Assembly: GCA_028279825.1 (NCBI GenBank)
Contig: JANQNA010000004.1
Coordinates: 1 to 43,722 of the forward strand
Direction: 5' to 3'
Origin: an archaeon
GTDB lineage: Archaea > Aenigmatarchaeota > Aenigmatarchaeia > GW2011-AR5
Length of the DNA: 43,722 bases
Notes under the pieces: model-generated
Told to the model about the DNA's origin: nothing
Databases searched by the model: none
The model's input: the letters and a program-made list of their open reading frames with translations, nothing else
In this document: positions 38,016 through 43,722 of the stretch, in pieces
Numbering within the stretch: the first letter of the stretch is position 1
Layout: each line of letters starts with the position of its first letter
Position numbers and translations under genes: made by a program

Positions 38016-39800
38016 TTTTTTGACGAGTTCAGATACTTTTTTGCCGTCGGCTTTGCCTTTAGTTTTGCCCATCACTATACCCATCATGACGGACTCGCCC
38101 TTGCCAGGGTTCTTCTCTATGGCTTCCTTGACTATCTCTTCCAGCTCTGTCTCCGATATTAATGCGTACTTTTCCAGAATGTATTTCATATTGAATCCAG
38201 AAGCCAGATCTTCAAGTATTTTTGTTAAGGAACTCTTTGGAAGCTCGCCCGCGTCTATCTTCTTTATTATTTCCAATAAGTCATTTTTTCCTATCTTCAA
38301 TACATCATAACCACGTCTGACAAGATCTTTGTAGTGAGAAAGAAATATGTTGGCAATCATGAGTGTGTCTTTTGGCTTGTACTGCTTGGTCATTTCTAAA
38401 AAATCAGAATAGAAGACTGACTTGACTAATTGTTTTGATAAGTCTTTAGGCAGATCTAACTCTTTTTGCTTTTCTTCCAGAGTCTTCGGAAGTTTTACAT
38501 TCTTCATGCCGCGGGTTACCTTTATGGCCGGCACGTCTGATTCAGGATACATTCTTCCGGCACCCGGCAAAGGACGTGCGTATTTAGAGCCTAGCTGGTC
38601 TGCTACGCGTGTTTCTTCCGGAATGCCTACGGCACAGTAATTCACACGCTCAAAAAACTTTTCTATAGCGCGTTCAGCGTTAACGCCAATAACTATTGCT
38701 ACAAGATCTTCCTGCTTCGCATTCAATTCTTTACGAAGTTCGTTGAATTCGAGGCTCAGATTGTATTTTTCAAGATCTTCATCACTATGAATAATTCCGA
38801 AGCCGTAAGAAGCGGGATAGGCATGTAATTCCTTTCCGAAGGAACGGTCACCACATGGCTTTTTTAGAAGGTTAACAAACTTGTCCAGTTTTAAGCCGTA
38901 TACTTTTTTGTGTTCTTGAATTGCCTTTTTAACAAAATTGCATTTAGTTTTCTGGAATAGTTTTGTTACATCGCTAGCTACGCTAGCTCCACGGAAACCA
39001 CGTTCTTTCAGTTCTTGTTTTATTTCCAATAAACATGTCTGGCGTTTTACCTCGTTTTCCACTAATTCTGGTATTTTGTCCAATTCCTGAAACCCTTTTA
39101 CTTCTACGCGAGCGCCTTCTGCAATAGAAATGTTGACATCTTGTCTTATAGACCCAATTCCCCTTACAACTTCCACGCTGCGCAGAAGGGTACCAATTTT
39201 CTCGGCTGCTTCCTTGGCTTGCTCAGGTGTATGAATATCTGGGTCAGTGGCTATTTCTACCAAAGGAATACCAAGTCTGTCTAAACGGTACTCAATTGCG
39301 TTACCACGCGATAGCGCAGGTGCCGAATCTTCTTCCAGGCCGATAGTTTGTATGCCTAACTGTCCAAAGGACGTGTCTATGTAGCCGTTCGTAGATATCA
39401 GAGCTGTACGCTGGAAACTAGACACGGCGGAGCCGTCAATAACCATTTTCCTCATGAAGTGGATTTCATCCACTAAGTCACAGTTAAGCAAGCGGGATAT
39501 CTGCAGGGCCATAGTTAATGCCTTTTTGTTTAATTCCCTAGGCGGCTGCTCGTCCATTTCTACCAAGCATGTAGAAGCGGCATTCGCCCTATAGACAAAA
39601 CTTCTGTTGCGGAAATATTCGAAGAGTGCGGCCGGGTCTTTTTCGCCTAATTCACTTTGTACAGGATGTAATCTGCGACTCAATTGTAAAGGAAATGTTT
39701 CGCTTTTTGTGATTGGGCATCTGCAAAACAGTTTTGTATCGCTGTTCAATTGCTGATGAAGTTCTAAACCCACTTTTAGACCAAGCTTTTCGTAATCCAT
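38007..39800 (-). CDS. gatE: Glu-tRNA(Gln) amidotransferase subunit E
   Basis: 597 aa, near the usual length. With GatD it converts Glu-tRNA(Gln) to Gln-tRNA(Gln), the archaeal route to glutamine coding. The GatB/E cradle starts GLKVGLELHQQLNSDTKLFC and continues NAASTCLVEMDEQPPRELN. An AspRS-like insertion domain follows (about 270-390), then the helical and tail domains that bind the tRNA elbow. It follows an Lrp regulator by 15 nt. GatD is not in this window; tRNA-Gln is at 5.2 kb. Confidence 0.95.
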   Translation of the reverse strand: MDYEKLGLKVGLELHQQLNSDTKLFCRCPITKSETFPLQLSRRLHPVQSELGEKDPAALFEYFRNRSFVYRANAASTCLVEMDEQPPRELNKKALTMALQISRLLNCDLVDEIHFMRKMVIDGSAVSSFQRTALISTNGYIDTSFGQLGIQTIGLEEDSAPALSRGNAIEYRLDRLGIPLVEIATDPDIHTPEQAKEAAEKIGTLLRSVEVVRGIGSIRQDVNISIAEGARVEVKGFQELDKIPELVENEVKRQTCLLEIKQELKERGFRGASVASDVTKLFQKTKCNFVKKAIQEHKKVYGLKLDKFVNLLKKPCGDRSFGKELHAYPASYGFGIIHSDEDLEKYNLSLEFNELRKELNAKQEDLVAIVIGVNAERAIEKFFERVNYCAVGIPEETRVADQLGSKYARPLPGAGRMYPESDVPAIKVTRGMKNVKLPKTLEEKQKELDLPKDLSKQLVKSVFYSDFLEMTKQYKPKDTLMIANIFLSHYKDLVRRGYDVLKIGKNDLLEIIKKIDAGELPKSSLTKILEDLASGFNMKYILEKYALISETELEEIVKEAIEKNPGKGESVMMGIVMGKTKGKADGKKVSELVKKLR

Positions 39801-39815
39801 ACGCTCTCTTTCTTA

Positions 39816-40307
39816 TCAGAACTTAAATACCTCGAGCTTGTACAACTTTGATACAATGGTCTCGTCCCAACTACCTATAATTGAGCCAAACTTTTCACGA
39901 ACCTCTAGCTTCATCTTTTCAAACTCGTCCTGGTCCTTAGCCAGAAATACTATGTATAAATCATAATTGCCTATCATTGCCATGAGGTCTATAACGCGCG
40001 TGTTTTTCATCATGTCCTTGATTAGTTCATTGTATTTCTCCATGTTTATGTTCTTGAGTTTAATATAGACATGAACACCCATAGGAATTCCGTATATCCT
40101 TGGGTTTGGTTGTATAGTATACTTGTCAATAACACCGTCTTTCTCTAATTTCTCTATTCTTTTCTTTGTTGAGTCGGCTGAAAGCTGCACAGTCCGGGCT
40201 ATTTTTGTCAGTTTTTCTCTTGCATTATCGCATAAAATATTCAAAATCTGCCTGTCAATGGCGTCTAAATGTCTTATTTCGGCAGATTTTTCCTTCTTTT
40301 TTGTCAT
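39816..40307 (-). CDS. Lrp/AsnC-family transcriptional regulator
   Basis: 163 aa. The N-terminal HTH is LDAIDRQILNILCDNAREKL with the recognition helix in SADSTKKRIEKLEKDGVI (about 48-65). The C-terminal RAM ligand-binding domain (about 80-155) includes VHVYIKLKN and AMIGNYDLYIVFLAKD. It is upstream of gatE on the same strand. A TTTAAATATTTATC box is 27-34 nt before the ATG, and symmetric AATTAATT beside it could be an autoregulatory site. Confidence 0.9.
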   Translation of the reverse strand: MTKKKEKSAEIRHLDAIDRQILNILCDNAREKLTKIARTVQLSADSTKKRIEKLEKDGVIDKYTIQPNPRIYGIPMGVHVYIKLKNINMEKYNELIKDMMKNTRVIDLMAMIGNYDLYIVFLAKDQDEFEKMKLEVREKFGSIIGSWDETIVSKLYKLEVFKF

Positions 40308-40404
40308 ATTTATCTTAATTAATTCGATAAATATTTAAAATTATCTCTTTTTTAAGGTGTTTTTCGTGAAATCTATTAGTATTCCCATGTACATTGTATA
40401 GATA

Positions 40405-40421
40405 GTAACTACTATAGAGTG
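40405..40421 (-). promoter_or_regulatory. 17-nt motif shared with the 36.4-kb orphan promoter
   Basis: On the minus strand this reads CACTCTATAGTAGTTAC; 15 of 17 bases match 36444-36460. It is 14 nt before ATG 40436, the first gene of the terminal orphan operon. Orientation is opposite to that of the first copy, and its core is near-palindromic. Confidence 0.45.
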
Positions 40422-40435
40422 GTAATGTAAACGTA

Positions 40436-40570
40436 ATGGAGTTGAGGAAAATGTGTGAATGCAAAACGATAATGAACATGAATCCGAATTCATCGGAACC
40501 TATGTTTGGCACTGTCAAATGTGCGAAACATGCAAAAGAACAGGATAGCCTGGCAGGAGACAACTTTTAG
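40436..40570 (+). CDS. Tiny Met-rich, Cys-containing protein
   Basis: 44 aa, translated by hand: MELRKMCECKTIMNMNPN, then a second part with KCAKHAKEQ. Three Cys and one His could form a small metal site. An internal ATG at 40451 with GAGG upstream would give 39 aa. It leads the terminal operon, with the next gene 21 nt on. Coding status rests on position and spacing. Confidence 0.45.
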   Translation: MELRKMCECKTIMNMNPNSSEPMFGTVKCAKHAKEQDSLAGDNF

Positions 40571-40591
40571 GAATATTGGGGTATGGTTTAG

Positions 40592-40792
40592 ATGAAAAAC
40601 GATGGTGTATTGCGAAAACTCGATGACTATGCAGATGGTAGAGAGGGAAACCTTTCAGCAAATATGAGAAGACATGCGTTGTATCTTGCAGATGAACTGA
40701 GAACAGGAAACATGCCTGGAAGTACATACAATCTTCTAAGACGTGGAACGCACAGGATAGACCATATAGCCAGGGGACATGCGGGTGATTGA
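40592..40792 (+). CDS. Small helical orphan, paralogue of the next gene's N-terminus
   Basis: 66 aa basic helical protein. The segment RRHALYLADELRTGNMPGS, then LLRRGTHRIDHIARGH, aligns with RSEAYKLGKMLKAGQMGKE, then LLKREEHPIDHAVRDF in the next protein. The IDH element is shared. It ends 1 nt before that protein's start codon (TGA 40790-40792, ATG 40794). No known family recognised. Confidence 0.65.
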   Translation: MKNDGVLRKLDDYADGREGNLSANMRRHALYLADELRTGNMPGSTYNLLRRGTHRIDHIARGHAGD

Positions 40793-40793
40793 G

Positions 40794-41324
40794 ATGAGTG
40801 AAGAATTGAGAGAAGATGTTACATATGCTCTATGGACTTATCAACAAGACGAGATGCCAGATGAAATTCGAAGTGAGGCGTACAAACTCGGAAAAATGTT
40901 GAAAGCAGGACAAATGGGTAAAGAGGAACTTTATCTTTTGAAGAGAGAAGAGCATCCAATTGATCATGCTGTACGAGACTTTTATAGAGGAGTGGAGAAA
41001 CAACTAACTCCAAGAGAGAGTACTTGGCTGAAAGAAGCAAGAACTGCTACAAATCAGGCTGAGTATATTGCTGCTCATAGTCTATTGTGGGATTCCTTAG
41101 ATCAGAGTGGTGCTGAAAATCTCACGAATATATTTGTTGATGAATATACCGCTGGGCACGAACATGTTGATCCGCTTACGGAAGAGGGGGCAATGGCTAG
41201 GATAATGCAGCGTCTTTTCTGGGTTCCCAGGGCAAGAATACCTCAAGTTGTCAAGCAATCGTATAACGCATGTCACTCGAGCCCGGGTAAGAATTGGCGT
41301 AAGCGATGGAGAAGAGAAAAATAA
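40794..41324 (+). CDS. Orphan protein with the duplicated helical module plus a C-terminal domain
   Basis: 176 aa from ATG 40794, with GGTG 7-10 nt upstream. Residues 1-70 are the module shared with the preceding small protein (HPIDHAVRDF). The rest includes AEYIAAHSLLWDSLDQ and a TAGHEHVDPLTEEGAMARIM stretch with clustered His and acidic residues, and a very basic tail (KNWRKRWRREK). Function unknown. The basic tail may bind nucleic acid or a membrane surface. Confidence 0.68.
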   Translation: MSEELREDVTYALWTYQQDEMPDEIRSEAYKLGKMLKAGQMGKEELYLLKREEHPIDHAVRDFYRGVEKQLTPRESTWLKEARTATNQAEYIAAHSLLWDSLDQSGAENLTNIFVDEYTAGHEHVDPLTEEGAMARIMQRLFWVPRARIPQVVKQSYNACHSSPGKNWRKRWRREK

Positions 41325-41364
41325 TGACGAAGCTGAATTTAGGTAAATTTTGGGGTGTGTTAAG

Positions 41365-41745
41365 ATGAAACTAAGTGAAATTGATTTGGATGGTTTAAGG
41401 GAAGAGGCCCAAAGGAAGATAGCATATCGTGAATTTGTTAGGGAATATCGTGAAAATTCTTATGGAGAAGCTGTTGAGGGTTATCCTGATCCTGCTGCTT
41501 CACCATCGAAGGGATCCGGTGCCTTGGCAAGGTACGCCGTGGAGCAATTAAGAGCTTTTGAACGAGGAGAAAAATGCTCAACCTTTGAAGAATCATTAGA
41601 TTATCTTAGAGAAACAGGCCATTTGAATAGTTTAGTTGTTGGGAGGCTCACCAATTCTATTTTGGAGAGGTTAAAAAATGAAGCCCCAAATAAATTGCTC
41701 TATTACTTGGTAACGGTACAGAATGCCTTGGAGCCGGCGGAGTGA
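41365..41745 (+). CDS. Helical orphan protein
   Basis: 126 aa from ATG 41365, with GGTG about 8-11 nt upstream. A charged, helical N-terminus (AQRKIAYREFVREYRENS) is followed by a Gly/Pro linker (DPAASPSKGSGA) and a helical C-terminal half. One Cys. No family recognised. The next gene starts 5 nt after its stop, so it is part of the same operon. Confidence 0.66.
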   Translation: MKLSEIDLDGLREEAQRKIAYREFVREYRENSYGEAVEGYPDPAASPSKGSGALARYAVEQLRAFERGEKCSTFEESLDYLRETGHLNSLVVGRLTNSILERLKNEAPNKLLYYLVTVQNALEPAE

Positions 41746-41750
41746 TTGAG

Positions 41751-42812
41751 ATGAAAGAGCAAATAAATGTATTGGGAACAATGACCAGATTTCGTCCTGG
41801 CAGTCATGCTAATTTAGTCAGGAATCAGAATGGACAATTCCGTGTCGATGTTAATTATTATCGTCGTTCAGGTGATTCTAGATCTGTTTATGAAGTGTTT
41901 GACTTGGATGGTGTTAATATTTTACCTTCGTTTCATCCTGTGAAACAGAAAACCGATGAAGAAATAATAAGTTTTTCAGGTGAATTGTATGCGTTAGAAA
42001 CACAACCGGATGGTGAAGTAACAACACAAAGAGTCAGGATGAGAGAAGGAAGACCGGTAACAATTGGTTTTGATGGAAGATATGCAACGCATTATGATCT
42101 GACTTCCGCTGGATATCTGACAGAGCCTGTGCTTGATGAGCATCGTAGAGTATTGAATCTGTTTTCCAGATATCCTGAGGGTTTGTATTATCTAGGAAAG
42201 GGTTTGTTTAAAGGTTCAAACGGTTTTGGTATGCAGGCCATTGACTTATCCGGTGAGGCCCTTTCAGGGTTCTTTGATGATATAGAAAGAGATACGGAAT
42301 GGCATAGTTCACTAACAGGAATAAGACATAGTTTTTCTGGAAATACTCCAGTGAAAATCTTGAACTATCTGGACAATGGCCGTGTTGTAGAACGCAGACG
42401 TGAATACCGTGTGTATGAGCTTGCTGATGGCAGTTTTGCTGTACCGATACTTGGTAGTGGTGGACCTAAATATGGAGTACCTGTTTCGAGTACATATTCT
42501 GGATTTGGTGTTGGAAGATCTACAGGAGTCGATAGACTAGATAAAGTATTTCCCGAAGGTGTGGAAAGTATGGGGGATGCGACATTTTTCGGTAAGCTGG
42601 ACATAGTCAAACTGATGGACGCTGGTTTTCATGTGGTTAATTTAGGAGAGGGTGTTCGATACGGGCCTTATACGAGTGTTAATACAGAAGACGGTAGATT
42701 GGTTGCCCGGGCTGACTTTAATAAAAGTCATCTGGATGGAATTACCAGCAAATTCGCAGGTTTTGAGGCAAAGAAAGACGTATTCAATGAGAATGGTGAT
42801 TTAGTTGAGTGA
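41751..42812 (+). CDS. Orphan beta-rich protein, first of a tandem paralogous pair
   Basis: 353 aa from ATG 41751. Shared with the next gene: QPDGEVTTQ (about 90-98), LFSRYPEGL, RDTxWHxxxTGxRH, a LNxLxxxGxVxER segment, and a C-terminal block with PEGV and VVNLGEGVRYGPY. It reads as a mostly beta protein with many Gly and Asp turns. No signal peptide, membrane segment or recognised catalytic motif; the conserved WHSSLTGIRH might hold ligands. The next gene overlaps it by 8 bp. Confidence 0.72.
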   Translation: MKEQINVLGTMTRFRPGSHANLVRNQNGQFRVDVNYYRRSGDSRSVYEVFDLDGVNILPSFHPVKQKTDEEIISFSGELYALETQPDGEVTTQRVRMREGRPVTIGFDGRYATHYDLTSAGYLTEPVLDEHRRVLNLFSRYPEGLYYLGKGLFKGSNGFGMQAIDLSGEALSGFFDDIERDTEWHSSLTGIRHSFSGNTPVKILNYLDNGRVVERRREYRVYELADGSFAVPILGSGGPKYGVPVSSTYSGFGVGRSTGVDRLDKVFPEGVESMGDATFFGKLDIVKLMDAGFHVVNLGEGVRYGPYTSVNTEDGRLVARADFNKSHLDGITSKFAGFEAKKDVFNENGDLVE

Positions 42813-43722
42813 AAGACTTGGGCTATTGAGATCGGCTGCGGGATTGCCGAGAGGCAGCACGGTTAGGTTAGTTAGAAGTGAAGAGGGACACGCAGGCGCC
42901 TACGTCAATTTTCCAAATGGTCATGAAGGCTATGAAATGTTTGACTTAGGAGGTCAAAGTCTTTTGGGTGTATATTGTACAGGACCTAACTCACGGTTCA
43001 GTCGGAGCCATAAAGAAACCGGGAATCGAATAGCAAGAGTAATAACATATGTTGACACTGATCATCATCCCCTTACATATGACGAATATAAGCTAGAAGT
43101 CCAACCGGATGGTGAAGTAACAACGCAACACGTTAGGGAATGTAGTGAAGGGCAACATAGAATCGACATAAGATGGGGTGCAGAAACGATGGTAGGCTCT
43201 AATGGTATAGTTGCAACAAGTTACGGTTTAATTCCTGTTGGACGATTGACAATGCCTGAGACTGCTGAACATGATAGAACATTGGAGCTGTTTTCGAGAT
43301 ATCCTGAAGGTCTGAAGTGGTTAGGAAAGGAGAGGTTTGCAGGAAAGAATGGTCTTGGTGAACAGGAGATTGACCTGGAAGGTGAGCCTCGTTCAGGGTA
43401 TTTTGATTGTTTGCATAGAGATACGAAATGGCATTGGGGCACAACAGGTCTGAGACATGATATCGTTGGAGATCACGAAGGATGGGTTCTGAATTTTCTA
43501 AACGATCAAGGCCAGGTTATGGAACGTAGTATTGAAACATATAATGGATTGACGGTATTAGCCGGTATCGGAGGATCTACAGGGAATCCTCAACTAGATG
43601 CTGCGTTTCCGGAAGGTGTGAAAAGGCCGGAGGATGTGACACAATTTGGTGATTTGAGTGTTGTCAAACTTGCTAACACAGGTTATCATATAGTTAATCT
43701 GGGAGAAGGTGCTCGTTACGGG
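42805..43722 (+). CDS. Partial second copy of the beta-rich orphan family
   Basis: 306 codons open to the window end, so the C-terminus is missing. No ATG starts it: TTG 42805 is preferred because GGTG lies 7 nt upstream, and it overlaps the previous stop (TTG 42826 is the alternative). It shares QPDGEVTTQ, LFSRYPEGLKWLGKE, RDTKWHWGTTGLRH and HIVNLGEGARYG with the preceding protein. The DNA around QPDGEVTTQ is nearly identical in the two genes, suggesting a fairly recent duplication or gene conversion. Confidence 0.72.
   Translation, partial: MSERLGLLRSAAGLPRGSTVRLVRSEEGHAGAYVNFPNGHEGYEMFDLGGQSLLGVYCTGPNSRFSRSHKETGNRIARVITYVDTDHHPLTYDEYKLEVQPDGEVTTQHVRECSEGQHRIDIRWGAETMVGSNGIVATSYGLIPVGRLTMPETAEHDRTLELFSRYPEGLKWLGKERFAGKNGLGEQEIDLEGEPRSGYFDCLHRDTKWHWGTTGLRHDIVGDHEGWVLNFLNDQGQVMERSIETYNGLTVLAGIGGSTGNPQLDAAFPEGVKRPEDVTQFGDLSVVKLANTGYHIVNLGEGARYG

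Overview
The window is archaeal chromosome. It carries TBP, MCM, aCPSF1 (FttA), eL43, RpoP, prefoldin beta, proteasome beta, GatE, archaeal-type ThrRS and ProRS, archaeal CCA-adding enzyme and the wyosine and diphthamide enzymes. Genes are short and tightly packed, with many 1-8 nt overlaps. Operon-first genes usually have an AT-rich TATA-like box 23-30 nt upstream of the start codon, which suggests leaderless mRNAs. Internal genes often use a GGTG or GGAG ribosome-binding site. Split Hef, many small orphan proteins, a pilin-like surface protein with a tail-spike chaperone and multi-intron tRNAs suggest a DPANN-type lineage. That placement is inference only.

Layout. 0.1-5.2 kb: Elp3, a small coiled-coil protein, then a minus-strand operon (HAD phosphatase, broken HTH gene, ThrRS, DedA-like protein). 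5.2-12.4 kb is rich in tRNA biology: tRNA-Gln with two introns abutting Trm56, the wyosine enzymes Taw1, Taw2 and Trm5 interleaved with enolase, a kinase/hydrolase/acetyltransferase operon, and two tRNA-Pro genes with three and two introns. 12.4-16.7 kb: a His-rich orphan, GNAT, DUF202, an unexpected L,D-transpeptidase (YkuD) and ProRS. 16.8-20.9 kb: housekeeping block (proteasome beta, aCPSF1, eL43, RpoP, prefoldin, UPF0147, SepF). 20.9-25.8 kb: CCA enzyme, split Hef helicase and nuclease, Dph5, DUF357 and small membrane proteins. 25.9-27.9 kb: a pilin-anchored C1q/tail-spike-like surface protein with a Cys-rich secreted partner. 27.9-35.5 kb: RPA-like protein and MCM, TBP, YjbQ, Dph6, MTA phosphorylase and a tRNA methylthiotransferase. 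35.5-38 kb: a hydrolase flanked by 18-bp direct repeats, then small orphans. 38-40.3 kb: GatE and an Lrp regulator. 40.4 kb to the end: one dense operon of unknown proteins made of two tandem paralogous pairs, running off the window.

Working together: GatE (with GatD, not in this window) makes Gln-tRNA(Gln). Trm56, Elp3, MtaB, Trm5, Taw1 and Taw2 modify tRNAs. CCA-adding enzyme completes them, since no CCA is encoded in the three tRNAs seen, and ProRS charges the proline tRNAs. The most unusual features are the tRNA intron arrangements, the pilin/tail-spike fusion, the L,D-transpeptidase and the terminal orphan operon. That operon shares a promoter motif with a second orphan cluster. No gene-free stretch exceeds 300 bases, and I saw no CRISPR array, rRNA or insertion sequence.
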